Shown here: one piece after another, positions 30,998 to 39,813 of the stretch
Numbering within the stretch: position 1 is the first letter of the stretch
Layout: each line of letters begins with the position of its first letter
NCBI GenBank assembly: GCA_023653025.1
Contig: JAMNXS010000020.1
Span: 1-41,599, forward strand
Length of the DNA: 41,599 nt
Direction of reading: 5' to 3'
DNA from: Burkholderiaceae bacterium
GTDB taxonomy: Bacteria; Pseudomonadota; Gammaproteobacteria; Burkholderiales; Burkholderiaceae_D
Notes under the pieces: model-generated
The model's input: the letters and a program-made list of their open reading frames with translations, nothing else
Told to the model about the DNA's origin: nothing
Databases searched by the model: none
Translations under genes and position numbers: made by a program

Positions 30998-31237
30998 ATG
31001 GAATTCAATAAAGATCTCGACGCGCGCGGCCTGAACTGCCCGCTGCCCATCCTGAAAGCCAAGAAGGCGTTGGCCGACATGGCCTCCGGCGACGTCCTGC
31101 GCGTGCTGGCGACCGACCCCGGGTCGGTGCGCGATTTCAATGCGTTCGCCCGGCAGACCGGCAATGATCTGCTGAGTCATCAGGAAAACGCGGAAGCGGC
31201 GGTGAAGGAATTTACGTTTTATTTGCGGCGTAAATAA
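30998..31237 (+). CDS. TusA/SirA-like sulfurtransferase family protein
   Basis: A 79-residue protein of the TusA family, with the sulfur-carrying Cys14 in the LNCPLPILKAKKAL signature (C-P-x-P). Family members relay persulfide sulfur, for example to tRNA thiolation, or have regulatory roles. The rest (LRVLATDPGSVRDFNAFARQTGNDLLSH) fits the two-layer TusA fold. It lies 18 bases after alaS and is probably cotranscribed. Which of the several TusA-like paralogues it is cannot be settled here. Confidence 0.9.
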   Translation: MEFNKDLDARGLNCPLPILKAKKALADMASGDVLRVLATDPGSVRDFNAFARQTGNDLLSHQENAEAAVKEFTFYLRRK

Positions 31238-31256
31238 AAGCTTGTGCGGATTTGAC

Positions 31257-31347
31257 GGCGGATTTCGCCTGCGGCTCTATCCGCCCTACGGTTCGTAAAC
31301 TTTCCGGCTCGGCCGTAGGGCGGATAGAGCCGCAGGCGAAATCCGCC
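31257..31347. repeat. Palindromic intergenic repeat, copy 2
   Basis: Two exactly complementary 35-base arms (31257-31291 and 31313-31347) separated by 21 bases. The sequence family is the same as copy 1 at 28144. It sits right after the TusA-like gene and before the etfB promoter, so it could also end the alaS transcript. The perfect arms suggest recent insertion or purifying selection on the hairpin. Confidence 0.85.
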
Positions 31348-31403
31348 ATGCTCTGCCCGCACCGCCACGGCGCACCGTCAAACCGAACGACCGTGCGCAA
31401 ATT

Positions 31404-31432
31404 TTGCGGCGGTCGCGATTCGTCCCTATAAT
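31404..31432 (+). promoter_or_regulatory. Sigma-70 promoter of etfBA
   Basis: TTGCGG (31404-31409), 17-base spacer, TATAAT (31427-31432), 50 bases before the etfB start. Confidence 0.75.
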
Positions 31433-31482
31433 TGCCGTTTACGTCAACGTCATCAACAAGCAGCAAACGCAGAAGGACTCCC

Positions 31483-32238
31483 ATGAAGGTACTGGTTCCG
31501 GTCAAGCGCGTGGTCGACTACAACGTCAAGGTCCGCGTCAAATCCGATGGCAGCGGCGTCGATATCGCCAACGTCAAGATGTCGATGAACCCGTTCGACG
31601 AGATTGCAGTGGAAGAGGCGATGCGCCTGAAGGAGGCCGGCAAGGCCACCGAGGTGATCGCCGTTTCCTGTGGCGTCGCGCAATGCCAGGAGACGCTGCG
31701 CACCGCGATGGCCATCGGCGCCGACCGCGCGATACTCGCCGAGACGCCGGCCGACCTCGAACTGCAGCCGCTGGCAGTGGCCAAGCTGCTCAAGGGCATC
31801 GCCGACAAGGAGCAGCCGCAACTCGTCATTCTCGGCAAGCAGGCCATCGACGACGACTGCAACCAGACCGGCCAGATGCTGGCCGCGCTGCTCGGCTGGC
31901 CGCAGGCGACCTTCGCGTCGAAGGTCGTGATCGAGGAAGGCCAGGCCATCGTCACGCGCGAAGTCGATGGCGGCCTCGAGACGGTGTCGCTGCAACTGCC
32001 AGCCATCGTCACCACCGACCTGCGCCTGAACGAGCCACGCTACGTGACGCTGCCCAACATCATGAAGGCGAAGAAGAAGCCGCTCGACGTCGTCAAGCCC
32101 GAAGACCTCGGCGTCGATGTCGCGCCGCGCCTGAAGACGCTGAAGGTGGCCGAGCCGCCGAAGCGCTCGGCCGGCGCGATGGTGCCTGATGTCGCGACAC
32201 TGGTCGCCAAGCTGAAGAACGAAGCCAAAGTCATTTAA
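31483..32238 (+). CDS. etfB: Electron transfer flavoprotein subunit beta
   Basis: A 251-residue subunit that binds AMP and helps accept electrons from acyl-CoA dehydrogenases. N-terminal [19 protein letters not shown], then [25 protein letters not shown]-like region (here [20 protein letters not shown]), [27 protein letters not shown], and the ETF-beta signature [34 protein letters not shown]. The start at 31483 has AAGGA upstream; an in-frame ATG at 31432 overlaps the -10 element. It is followed by etfA after 10 bases. Confidence 0.97.
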   Translation: MKVLVPVKRVVDYNVKVRVKSDGSGVDIANVKMSMNPFDEIAVEEAMRLKEAGKATEVIAVSCGVAQCQETLRTAMAIGADRAILAETPADLELQPLAVAKLLKGIADKEQPQLVILGKQAIDDDCNQTGQMLAALLGWPQATFASKVVIEEGQAIVTREVDGGLETVSLQLPAIVTTDLRLNEPRYVTLPNIMKAKKKPLDVVKPEDLGVDVAPRLKTLKVAEPPKRSAGAMVPDVATLVAKLKNEAKVI

Positions 32239-32248
32239 AGGAATGCCC

Positions 32249-33178
32249 ATGACCGCACTCGTCATCGCCGAACACGACAATGCGTCGCTGAAGGCCAGCA
32301 CCCTAAACACCGTCACCGCCGCTGCGCAATGCGCGGCCGAGGTGCATGTCCTCGTCGCCGGCCATCAGTGCGAAGCCGCTGCCGCTGCGGCCGCGCAGAT
32401 TGCCGGAGTGAGCAAGGTGATCGTCGCCGACGCCGAGCAGTTCGCCAACGGCCTGGCCGAGAACGTCGCTGCGCAGGCGCTGGCGCTGGCAAAAGCCTAC
32501 AGCCACGTGCTCGCGCCGGCCACCGCCTACGGCAAGAACATCCTGCCGCGCGTGGCGGCCTGCCTCGATGTCGGGCAGATTTCCGAGATCACCAAGGTCG
32601 AGTCGCCGGATACCTTCGAGCGCCCGATTTACGCCGGCAACGCGATCGCCACCGTGCAGTCGCTCGACCCGATCAAGGTCATCACCGTGCGCGCGACCGG
32701 CTTCGACGCCGCCGGCAGCGGCGGCGGCGCCGCGATCGAGCAAGCCGATGCGGTCGCCGAGGGCGGCAGGTCGGCCTTCGTTTCGCGCGAACTCGCCAAA
32801 TCCGACCGGCCGGAACTGACTGCCGCCAAGATCATCGTCTCCGGCGGCCGCGGCATGGGTTCGGCCGACAACTTCAAGATCCTCGAGCCGCTTGCCGACA
32901 AGCTCGGCGCGGCGATGGGCGCCTCGCGCGCCGCGGTTGACGCCGGCTATGTGCCGAATGACTGGCAGGTCGGCCAGACCGGCAAGATCGTCGCGCCGCA
33001 GCTGTACATCGCCGTCGGCATTTCCGGCGCGATCCAGCATCTGGCCGGCATGAAGGACTCGAAGACCATCGTCGCGATCAACAAGGACCCGGAGGCGCCG
33101 ATTTTCAGCGTGGCCGACTACGGCCTGGTCGGCGACCTGTTCGAGGCCGTTCCGACGCTGGTCAAAGAACTCGGCTGA
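32249..33178 (+). CDS. etfA: Electron transfer flavoprotein subunit alpha
   Basis: A 309-residue FAD-binding subunit. The N-terminal domain ([23 protein letters not shown]) pairs with EtfB; the C-terminal half binds [74 protein letters not shown] and [24 protein letters not shown]. The heterodimer passes electrons to the quinone pool through ETF dehydrogenase. The ATG at 32249 is preferred over one at 32243 because AAAGGA ends right at the latter. The gene is followed by a strong terminator and the acyl-CoA dehydrogenase that would be its donor. Confidence 0.97.
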   Translation: MTALVIAEHDNASLKASTLNTVTAAAQCAAEVHVLVAGHQCEAAAAAAAQIAGVSKVIVADAEQFANGLAENVAAQALALAKAYSHVLAPATAYGKNILPRVAACLDVGQISEITKVESPDTFERPIYAGNAIATVQSLDPIKVITVRATGFDAAGSGGGAAIEQADAVAEGGRSAFVSRELAKSDRPELTAAKIIVSGGRGMGSADNFKILEPLADKLGAAMGASRAAVDAGYVPNDWQVGQTGKIVAPQLYIAVGISGAIQHLAGMKDSKTIVAINKDPEAPIFSVADYGLVGDLFEAVPTLVKELG

Positions 33179-33208
33179 CGCCGGCGGCGATCCCGCCGAT
33201 GCCGCCTG

Positions 33209-33246
33209 CGGCCGTCCTGTCATCTACATGACAGACGGCCGTTTTT
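33209..33246 (+). terminator. Intrinsic terminator after etfA
   Basis: A stem CGGCCGT / ACGGCCG with one bulge and an inner CTGTCAT / ATGACAG, loop CTAC, followed by TTTTT. Confidence 0.88.
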
Positions 33247-33287
33247 GTTTGCGACACAATCACTGAACAAGAAAAGAGGAGATCGAC

Positions 33288-35078
33288 ATGAGCTACACCG
33301 CCCCCCTGAAGGACATGGCGTTCGTGATGAACGAGCTGGCCGGTCTCGATACCATCAGCCGCCTGCCCGGCTGCGAGGATGCGACGCCCGAAACCGCCGA
33401 GGCCGTGCTCGAGGAGAACGCAAAATTCTGCGGCGAGGTCGTCGCCCCGCTGAACTGGACCGGCGACCAGCAGCCCAGCCACTGGCATGACGGGCAAGTC
33501 ACGACCACGCCCGGCTTTGCCGAGGCCTTCAAGGCCTTCGGCGAAGCCGGCTGGCAGGGGCTGCAGCATCCGCAGGCGTTCGGCGGCCAGGGCCTGCCCA
33601 AGCTGCTGGCTACGCCCTGCATCGAGATGCTCAACTCGGCCAACCTGTCGTTCGCCCTGTGCCCGCTATTGACCGACGGTGCGATCGAGGCGCTGATGAC
33701 CGCCGGCAGCGACGAGCAGCAGCAGCTCTACATACCGAAGATGGTGTCCGGCGAGTGGACCGGCACCATGAACCTGACCGAGCCGCAGGCCGGCTCCGAC
33801 CTGGCGCTGGTGCGCACGCGCGCGGTGCCGCAGGGCGACGGCAGCTACAAGATCTTCGGCACCAAGATCTACATCACCTATGGCGAGCACGACATGGCGG
33901 ACAACATCGTCCACCTCGTGCTGGCGCGCACGCCGGATGCGCCCGAGGGCGTCAAGGGCATCTCGCTGTTCATCGTCCCCAAGTTCATGGTACATGCCGA
34001 CGGCTCGCTCGGCGCGCGCAACGACGTGCATTGCGTGTCGATCGAGCACAAGCTCGGCATCAAGGCCAGCCCGACGGCCGTGCTGCAGTTCGGCGACCAC
34101 GGCGGCGCCATCGGCGCCCTGGTGGGCGAGGAGAACCGCGGCCTCGAGTACATGTTCATCATGATGAATGCGGCCCGCTTTGCGGTTGGCATGCAGGGCA
34201 TCGCGGTCGCCGAGCGCGCGTACCAGAAGGCGGTTCACTATGCGAAGGAGCGCGTGCAGTCGCGCGACCTGGCCGGCTCGGCAGGGCCGGTCGCGATCGT
34301 TCACCACCCGGACGTCAAGCGCATGCTGATGAGCATGCGCGCGCAGACCGAGGCCGCGCGCGCGCTGTCCTACGTGACGGCGGCGGCCTTCGACGCCGCG
34401 CACCACCATCCGGACGCATCGGCGCGCCAGGCCAACCAGGCGTTTTATGAATTCATGGTGCCGATCGTCAAGGGCTGGTCGACCGAGATGTCGCTCGACG
34501 TCGCCTCGACCGGCGTGCAGGTGCATGGCGGCATGGGCTTCATCGAGGAGACCGGCGCCGCGCAGCACTACCGCGACGCGCGCATCCTGACCATTTACGA
34601 AGGCACGACCGCCATCCAGGCCAACGACCTGGTCGGCCGCAAGACCGCGCGCGACGGCGGCGCGCTGGCCAAGGGCATCATCGCGCAGGTGCGCGCGACG
34701 GCCGCCGAGCTGAAGGCCGCCGACAATGCCGACCTTGCCGTCATCGCGAAGCGCCTGTCGGCTGCAGCCGATGCGCTGGAGCAGGTGGTGGAGTTCGTCG
34801 CCGGCCAGATGAAATCCGACATCAAGGCCGTGTTCGCCGGCAGCGTGCCCTACCTGAAAATGGCGGGCGTCGTGTTCGGCGGCTGGCAGATGGGCCGGGC
34901 GGCGCTGGTCGCGCAGAAGAAGCTGGCCGCCGGCGACAGCGACGCGGCTTTTCTGCAGGCCAAGCTCGCGACAGCGCGCTTTTTTGCCGACTACTATCTG
35001 TCGACCGCGCCGGCGTCGCGCGACGCCATCGTCGAGGGCAGCGCAGGCGTGCTGGCGCTGGCCGAAGCGCAGTTCTGA
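33288..35078 (+). CDS. Acyl-CoA dehydrogenase (C-terminal-extended type)
   Basis: A 596-residue FAD enzyme, longer than classical acyl-CoA dehydrogenases (about 380) because of a C-terminal helical extension found in the FadE5-like group. FAD and substrate blocks are MNLTEPQAGSDLALVRTRA, KIFGTKIYITYGEHDMADNIVHLVLART, and FHHPDVKRML-like HHPDVKRMLMSMRAQTEAARAL. The catalytic glutamate is in LTIYEGTTAIQANDLVGRK. The final 150 residues (LAKGIIAQVRATAAELKAADNADL...) are the extension. It follows etfBA after a terminator, and its electrons would go to that ETF. Chain-length preference cannot be judged. A GAGGAG-type site precedes the ATG. Confidence 0.92.
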   Translation: MSYTAPLKDMAFVMNELAGLDTISRLPGCEDATPETAEAVLEENAKFCGEVVAPLNWTGDQQPSHWHDGQVTTTPGFAEAFKAFGEAGWQGLQHPQAFGGQGLPKLLATPCIEMLNSANLSFALCPLLTDGAIEALMTAGSDEQQQLYIPKMVSGEWTGTMNLTEPQAGSDLALVRTRAVPQGDGSYKIFGTKIYITYGEHDMADNIVHLVLARTPDAPEGVKGISLFIVPKFMVHADGSLGARNDVHCVSIEHKLGIKASPTAVLQFGDHGGAIGALVGEENRGLEYMFIMMNAARFAVGMQGIAVAERAYQKAVHYAKERVQSRDLAGSAGPVAIVHHPDVKRMLMSMRAQTEAARALSYVTAAAFDAAHHHPDASARQANQAFYEFMVPIVKGWSTEMSLDVASTGVQVHGGMGFIEETGAAQHYRDARILTIYEGTTAIQANDLVGRKTARDGGALAKGIIAQVRATAAELKAADNADLAVIAKRLSAAADALEQVVEFVAGQMKSDIKAVFAGSVPYLKMAGVVFGGWQMGRAALVAQKKLAAGDSDAAFLQAKLATARFFADYYLSTAPASRDAIVEGSAGVLALAEAQF

Positions 35079-35081
35079 GTC

Positions 35082-35102
35082 GCGCAGGCGCCGCCCCTGC
35101 GC
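35082..35102. terminator. Possible hairpin between convergent genes
   Basis: GCGCAGG / CCTGCGC with a 7-base loop, in the 33-base gap between the acyl-CoA dehydrogenase and the convergent TM2 gene. No U-tract. Confidence 0.35.
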
Positions 35103-35111
35103 CGGCAAGGT

Positions 35112-35528
35112 TCAGCCATAGGCGCCGCCGGTGAGCATCAGGTCGAAGGCGCGCGCCAGCACGGCCAGCAGCAGGGTCGCGCCGTAGAACAGGTTGGCCA
35201 CCATCAGGAAGGCGACCGGCCAGCGCGAGTCGCTCTGGCGGCCGGAGGCGGGGTTCCAGGTCGCGTCCCATTTGTCGTCCGGCATCAGGCCGATGACGAA
35301 GGTTTCTATGCTGGCCGCCAGCGCCGACAGCGCCAGCGGCGACGCCGTCGCCAGCAGCGGCCACTCCGGGAAGGCGGCAACGAGCAGGGCGCTGGCCGGA
35401 AGGCTGGCGAAATGCAGCCAGCCCCACAGGTCGCCGGCGCCGCGCAGATAGAAGCGGTGCAGGCCGATGGCCCCGAGCAGGAAGGACAGCAGGGCAGCGA
35501 GGGTTTTGTTCTTGTGGGCGGCGTTCAT
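35112..35528 (-). CDS. TM2 domain membrane protein
   Basis: A 138-residue membrane protein. The N-terminal [35 protein letters not shown] is the TM2 domain (two helices with the G-x-H-R-F-Y-L motif). Further hydrophobic segments lie at about 37-75 and 105-130. The role is unknown. The start at 35528 is the Met just before the TM2 domain; upstream in-frame residues overlap the rpsP promoter region. It is divergent from rpsP and convergent with the dehydrogenase gene. Confidence 0.8.
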   Translation of the reverse strand: MNAAHKNKTLAALLSFLLGAIGLHRFYLRGAGDLWGWLHFASLPASALLVAAFPEWPLLATASPLALSALAASIETFVIGLMPDDKWDATWNPASGRQSDSRWPVAFLMVANLFYGATLLLAVLARAFDLMLTGGAYG

Positions 35529-35635
35529 GCGTGAATGGGTTCGGTAAAGGCCCCGGAGTTGTATCCGATTGGCAATTTTTGGTGCCCACAGTGTGCCGCA
35601 GTCGCGCCCTCCCTGCAAACCGCTGTGCATGTTGC

Positions 35636-35665
35636 TTGTTGCCGGATGGTGAAAACCGCTATAAT
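35636..35665 (+). promoter_or_regulatory. Promoter of the rpsP operon
   Basis: A perfect TATAAT at 35660-35665, preceded by TTGTTG (35636-35641) with an 18-base spacer, 43 bases before the rpsP start. Confidence 0.65.
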
Positions 35666-35707
35666 CACCGGCTTTTCCGTGTCCGAACCCACTTTGTCGA
35701 GAAGATC

Positions 35708-35962
35708 ATGGTCGTAATTCGTCTTTCCCGCGGCGGCTCCAAGAAGCGCCCGTTCTACAACATCGTTGCCACCGACTCGCGCAGCCGCCGCGACGGCCGC
35801 TTCATCGAGCGCATCGGTTTCTACAATCCGATCGCTTCCGGCGCTGCCGAGGGCTTCAGCATCAAGGAAGACCGCCTCGCGCACTGGACCGGCGTCGGCG
35901 CCCAGCTGTCGCCGACCGTCGAGCGTCTGGTCAAGAGCGCCGGCAAGAAGGCCGCGGCCTGA
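35708..35962 (+). CDS. rpsP: 30S ribosomal protein S16
   Basis: An 84-residue ribosomal protein. [41 protein letters not shown] is diagnostic of S16, followed by the [21 protein letters not shown] segment. It is first in the rpsP-rimM-trmD-rplS operon, an order conserved in most bacteria. The start at 35708 follows the consensus -10 by about 40 bases; an upstream in-frame ATG at 35531 would run through the promoter. Confidence 0.98.
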   Translation: MVVIRLSRGGSKKRPFYNIVATDSRSRRDGRFIERIGFYNPIASGAAEGFSIKEDRLAHWTGVGAQLSPTVERLVKSAGKKAAA

Positions 35963-35963
35963 T

Positions 35964-36557
35964 GTGACTTCGGGCAGTGCCGCGGGGATTCCGGTTCCCG
36001 ACGATCTGGTGCTGGTGGCGCATGTGTCCGGCGCCTACGGCATCGCCGGATGGGTCAGGCTCAAGCCCTACTCGTCCGACGCCGGCGCACTGCTGCATGC
36101 GAAGACCTGGTGGCTGGACCAGCCGGCGCTGCATGATGTGGACGTGATGCAGGTCCGCACGCAAGGCGAGGATGTGGTCGCGCACCTGATGGGCATCGAA
36201 GATCGCAGCGCGGCCGAAGCCTTGCGTGGCGCGACGGTGCAGGTCCGGCGAGCGCATTTCCCGCCGCTGGACGACAATGAGTTTTACTGGATCGACCTGA
36301 TCGGTCATGCGGTGGTCAACCTGGCCGGCGAGTCGCTCGGCGTGGTCGCCGGGCTGATCGACAACGGCGCACACCCGATATTGCGGGTGGCGCTGACGGC
36401 GGCGCAAACGCATGGCGAGCAGAGTGCGCAGGGCGCGCAAGGCGCGAACGCTGGGGACAAGGCGCAGGAATTGCTGATACCGTTCGTCGACCGTTTCGTC
36501 AGCCGGGTCGATCAGGCAGCGAAAGTGATTACCGTCGACTGGGAAAAAGACTACTGA
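35964..36557 (+). CDS. rimM: Ribosome maturation factor RimM
   Basis: A 197-residue 16S rRNA-processing factor for the 30S head that binds S19. The N-terminal RimM domain is [25 protein letters not shown], and the PRC-barrel domain contains [37 protein letters not shown] and [28 protein letters not shown]. The start is a GTG at 35964, one base after the rpsP stop codon; no ATG fits. Upstream in-frame sequence overlaps rpsP. The linker before the last strand is expanded by a Gln/Gly/Ala-rich insert ([17 protein letters not shown]). Confidence 0.92.
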   Translation: MTSGSAAGIPVPDDLVLVAHVSGAYGIAGWVRLKPYSSDAGALLHAKTWWLDQPALHDVDVMQVRTQGEDVVAHLMGIEDRSAAEALRGATVQVRRAHFPPLDDNEFYWIDLIGHAVVNLAGESLGVVAGLIDNGAHPILRVALTAAQTHGEQSAQGAQGANAGDKAQELLIPFVDRFVSRVDQAAKVITVDWEKDY

Positions 36558-36582
36558 TCCCGGTGGCCAGCAGGGGAGAGTG

Positions 36583-37338
36583 ATGCAGTTTGACGTCGTT
36601 ACGCTCTTCCCCGAGATGTTCAGCGCACTGACCGCTTCCGGCATCACGCGGCGCGCACATGAACAGAAGCGATTCGGTCTGTCGTTGTGGAATCCGCGCG
36701 ATTTCACGACCGACAACCACCGCACCGTGGACGACCGGCCGTATGGCGGCGGCCCCGGCATGGTGATGATGGCCGCGCCGCTGGAAGCCGCGATCAACGC
36801 CGCGAAGGCAAGGCAGCAGCAGGCAGGCTTGCCGGCGCCGCGCACGATTTACCTGTCGCCGCAGGGCGCGCCGCTGCAGCATCGCAAGGTGGTGCAGTTG
36901 TCGGCAGAGCCGGGGCTGGTTTTGCTGTGTGGCCGCTACGAAGCGGTCGACCAGCGGCTGCTGGAGCGCTGCATTGACGAGGAGATCAGCCTCGGCGATG
37001 TCGTGCTGTCGGGCGGCGAGTTGCCGGCGATGGCGCTGATGGACGCGGTCATCCGGCTGTTGCCGGGCGTGCTGAATGACGACGCATCGGCGGTTGAGGA
37101 CAGCTTCGTCAACGGCCTGCTCGATTGCCCGCACTACACGCGGCCCGAGGTCTACGAAGGCGCCGCGGTGCCTGCGGTGCTGCTCGGCGGCCACCACGCG
37201 GAGATCGCGAAGTGGCGGCGCGCGAAGTCGCTCGAGGCGACGCTGAAAAAGCGGCCGGCGCTGATCGCGCAGGCACGCGAACAGGGATTGTTGAGCACGA
37301 CCGACGAGGCAGTACTGAAGAAATTGCAGCAGACGTAG
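36583..37338 (+). CDS. trmD: tRNA (guanine37-N1)-methyltransferase
   Basis: A 251-residue SPOUT methyltransferase that adds the N1 methyl at G37 next to the anticodon and prevents frameshifting. [17 protein letters not shown] starts the protein; [28 protein letters not shown] and [37 protein letters not shown] form the trefoil-knot SAM site; [28 protein letters not shown] is the linker and substrate region. The ATG at 36583 is preferred over a GTG at 36580 because AGGGGAG is then 4 bases away. Confidence 0.98.
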   Translation: MQFDVVTLFPEMFSALTASGITRRAHEQKRFGLSLWNPRDFTTDNHRTVDDRPYGGGPGMVMMAAPLEAAINAAKARQQQAGLPAPRTIYLSPQGAPLQHRKVVQLSAEPGLVLLCGRYEAVDQRLLERCIDEEISLGDVVLSGGELPAMALMDAVIRLLPGVLNDDASAVEDSFVNGLLDCPHYTRPEVYEGAAVPAVLLGGHHAEIAKWRRAKSLEATLKKRPALIAQAREQGLLSTTDEAVLKKLQQT

Positions 37339-37350
37339 CCGTTGCAGTGT

Positions 37351-37370
37351 CCGGGCGAGAGCCCGGTTTT
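37351..37370 (+). terminator. Hairpin between trmD and rplS (possible partial terminator)
   Basis: CCGGGC-GAGA-GCCCGG followed by TTTT: a stable stem capped by a GNRA-type tetraloop and a short U-run. It lies inside the operon, so it probably reduces rather than stops readthrough, or it acts as a processing or stability element. Confidence 0.6.
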
Positions 37371-37459
37371 GTTAACCCCATCCTCTACCGGGCAGAAGGT
37401 TCAGGCGAGCGCCTCTCGGGCACTCGGGCGCCGGCAAGATGGTTTTGGAGAAAATTGAA

Positions 37460-37840
37460 ATGGATCTGATCCAGCAACTCGAACAGGAAGAGATTGCCCG
37501 CCTTGGCAAGAACATTCCTGAATTCGCACCGGGCGACACCGTCGTCGTGAACGTGAACGTCGTCGAAGGCAACCGCAAGCGCGTGCAGGCCTATGAGGGC
37601 GTCGTGATCTCGCGCCGCAACCGTGGCCTGAACTCGAACTTCATCGTCCGCAAGATCTCGTCGGGCGAGGGCGTCGAGCGTACGTTCCAGCTGTACTCGC
37701 CGCTGATCGCGTCGATCGACGTCAAACGCCGCGGCGATGTCCGCCGCGCCAAGCTGTACTACCTGCGCGAGCGCTCGGGCAAGTCGGCACGCATCCGCGA
37801 AAAGCTGCCGACCCGCAAGGCGCCAGCCGCTGCGGAGTAA
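37460..37840 (+). CDS. rplS: 50S ribosomal protein L19
   Basis: A 126-residue ribosomal protein at the subunit interface. [81 protein letters not shown] is diagnostic, and the end is [13 protein letters not shown]. The ATG at 37460 with GGAG 9 bases upstream gives the usual N-terminus; a longer in-frame start at 37439 is less likely. It is the last gene of the operon and is followed by a strong terminator. Confidence 0.98.
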   Translation: MDLIQQLEQEEIARLGKNIPEFAPGDTVVVNVNVVEGNRKRVQAYEGVVISRRNRGLNSNFIVRKISSGEGVERTFQLYSPLIASIDVKRRGDVRRAKLYYLRERSGKSARIREKLPTRKAPAAAE

Positions 37841-37860
37841 TCACAGCCGTGACGTATCGG

Positions 37861-37893
37861 AAAGGGCACCCCGGGGTGCCCTTTTCTTTTTTT
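37861..37893 (+). terminator. Intrinsic terminator after rplS
   Basis: A self-complementary GGGCACC...GGTGCCC stem flanked by A and T runs, followed by TTTTCTTTTTTT. Confidence 0.9.
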
Positions 37894-37925
37894 CGCCCGA
37901 CCCGCGAAGCCGCCGCCACCCGACC

Positions 37926-38612
37926 ATGAAGACACTCCAGTTCGATCCCAGCAAGGCAAGGATAGACGGGCACGGCCCTGCATTGGCCGTGCCTGCGGAC
38001 CGGCTCTCGGCCGAGGGCCTGCGGCAGCGCTTCGCCTCGGCGATCCCCTGGTCGCCCGAGTTTTCGGCCGAGTCGGCGTCGGCTGAACCCGCGCCGCCCG
38101 GCGGCCGCCCGCCGGTGCCGGCGGCGGTGCTGGTGCCGATCGTCGTGCGCGATGCGGCGCCTGCCGTCCTGCTGACGATGCGTACTGCCCACCTGCATGA
38201 CCATGCGGGGCAGGTCAGTTTTCCCGGCGGCCGGGTCGATGCCGGCGACGCGGATCCCGTCGACACGGCGCTGCGCGAGACCGAAGAAGAGGTCGGGCTG
38301 GCGCGCCGCCATGTCGAGGTGCTCGGCTGCCTGCCCGAGTACCGGACCGGCACCGGCTTTCTCGTCACGCCGGTGGTGGCGCTGGTGCATCCGCCGTTCA
38401 CGCTCGTGCCCGACGAGTTCGAGGTCGCCGAGATCTTCGAGGCACCGCTGGATTTTCTGATGGACGGCGCGAACCACGAACGCCGCAGCGCCGAATTCCC
38501 GCCGCCGACCGGGCGCCGTAGTTTCTATGCCATGCCCTATGGCCGGCATTTCATCTGGGGCGCGACGGCGGCGATGCTGCGCAATCTCTATCATTTCCTG
38601 CGCGCCGGCTAG
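37926..38612 (+). CDS. Nudix hydrolase, CoA pyrophosphatase (NudL-like)
   Basis: A 228-residue Nudix enzyme. The AAVLVPIVVR strand, LLTMRTAHLHDHAGQVSFPGGRVDAGD and TALRETEEEVGL form the UPF0035/CoA-hydrolase signature joined to the Nudix box (R-E-x-x-E-E-x-G). It likely cleaves CoA to 3',5'-ADP and 4'-phosphopantetheine. The C-terminal FYAMPYGRHFIWGATAAMLRNLYHFL fits the group. The N-terminal 60 residues are Ala/Pro-rich and variable. It starts at the ATG at 37926, just after the rplS terminator. Confidence 0.88.
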   Translation: MKTLQFDPSKARIDGHGPALAVPADRLSAEGLRQRFASAIPWSPEFSAESASAEPAPPGGRPPVPAAVLVPIVVRDAAPAVLLTMRTAHLHDHAGQVSFPGGRVDAGDADPVDTALRETEEEVGLARRHVEVLGCLPEYRTGTGFLVTPVVALVHPPFTLVPDEFEVAEIFEAPLDFLMDGANHERRSAEFPPPTGRRSFYAMPYGRHFIWGATAAMLRNLYHFLRAG

Positions 38613-38710
38613 CGCGGCTCGCGTGCGGCGTGGACGGGCCGGGGCCGGGCCGCCCGCCCTTCACCTGATAAGCTATCGTCCGTCGCTGCTATTTATTCCG
38701 GATTTCCCCC

Positions 38711-39664
38711 ATGACCCTGTTTTCCATCCTTGTCGTCCTGGTGCTCGAGCAGTTTCGTCCGCTGCGCCGGGACAATCCGGTGTACGGATGGATCGTTGCG
38801 CTGGCCGCGCGCGTCGAGCGCAGCTTTAATGCCGGGCGTGCCGAGCATGGCCGGCTGGGCTGGCTGGTGATGATGTCGGCGCTGGTCGCGCCGACGCTGT
38901 TGGTTCACTGGCTACTGGCCTACGCCGGGCCGCTAGCCCAGTTGGCGTGGACCGTCCTCATCGTTTACCTGACGCTCGGCTTCCGCCACTACAGCCACTA
39001 TTTTTCGTCGATCCAGATCGCGCTCAACAACGGCGACCTGATGGAAGCGCGCCGGCTGCTGGCCGAGTGGTCGCGCACCGAGACCGCCGAGCTCGACGCG
39101 CGCGACATCGCCCGGCTCGCAGTCGAGCGCTCGCTGGTCACCACGCATCGCAATGTGTTCGGCGTCTTTTTCTGGCTGCTGGCGCCGATCGGCCCGGCCG
39201 GCGCGGTTTTGTACCGGGTGGCCGAGTACCTGGCGCGCGCGTGGAGCGAGCCGGCCCATCTGGAGAACGAAGCCTTCGGCCAGTTCGCGCGCCGTGCCTT
39301 CCGCGTGATCGACTGGGTGCCGGCGCGGCTGACCGCGATCGCGTTTGCCATCGTCGGCAATTTCGAAGACGCCGTCTATGCTTGGCGCAACTTTGCGCGC
39401 CGCTGGTCCGACGAGTCGACCGGCATCATCCTTTCCGCCGGCGGCGGTGCGATGGGCGTGCGGCTGGGCACCCCGACGGAAAACGCATCGAGCCTGCCGC
39501 CAACCGATGTCGGCGTCATCGACACGCCGCCCGACATCGACGTGCTCCCCGGCGAAGAGCCGTCGCTGCGCGCATTGCAAAGCACCGTCGGCCTGATCTG
39601 GCGCGCGCTGCTGCTGTGGATACTGGTGCTGCTGATGATTTCTGTTGCCAATTGGCTAGGATAA
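38711..39664 (+). CDS. CobD/CbiB-like membrane protein
   Basis: A 317-residue membrane protein of the CobD/CbiB superfamily, whose founding members join aminopropanol to cobyric acid. Here there is no cobalamin gene nearby. An N-terminal helix (LFSILVVLVLEQF) is followed by hydrophobic segments at about 45-68 and 72-92, the FRHYSHYFSSIQIALNNGDLMEARRLLAEW region, and a TTHRNVFGVFFWLLAPIGPAGAVLYRVAEYLARAW block that is the CobD-family core. A last helix ends the protein. The context beside rplS and Nudix is common in Betaproteobacteria, where the gene is annotated only as CobD/CbiB family; the function is unknown. Confidence 0.82.
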   Translation: MTLFSILVVLVLEQFRPLRRDNPVYGWIVALAARVERSFNAGRAEHGRLGWLVMMSALVAPTLLVHWLLAYAGPLAQLAWTVLIVYLTLGFRHYSHYFSSIQIALNNGDLMEARRLLAEWSRTETAELDARDIARLAVERSLVTTHRNVFGVFFWLLAPIGPAGAVLYRVAEYLARAWSEPAHLENEAFGQFARRAFRVIDWVPARLTAIAFAIVGNFEDAVYAWRNFARRWSDESTGIILSAGGGAMGVRLGTPTENASSLPPTDVGVIDTPPDIDVLPGEEPSLRALQSTVGLIWRALLLWILVLLMISVANWLG

Positions 39665-39685
39665 ATGCGTCGTTTTTCGCCCATT

Positions 39686-39701
39686 TGGCATTAATTTCGC
39701 A
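39686..39701 (+). promoter_or_regulatory. Weak sigma-54-like element before the DUF3579 gene
   Basis: TGGCATT-AATT-TCGCA has the GG and GC at the required spacing but differs from the RpoN consensus in three inner bases. It would start transcription about 100 bases before the DUF3579 ATG. Tentative. Confidence 0.3.
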
Positions 39702-39813
39702 CTTCTCTTTCCATGTGCGTGAGTCTTGAGTAAGATAGCGAAGATTGCTGCGCTGCCGCACGAGCGCCGTACCCACCAGCTTGCCGTCTTCACCCGAAGG
39801 AACGTCAAACCTC

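Noticed and set aside
33666-35108. Long open frame antisense to the acyl-CoA dehydrogenase (480 codons)
   Set aside because: Shadow of a well-supported dehydrogenase gene; composition is unnatural.
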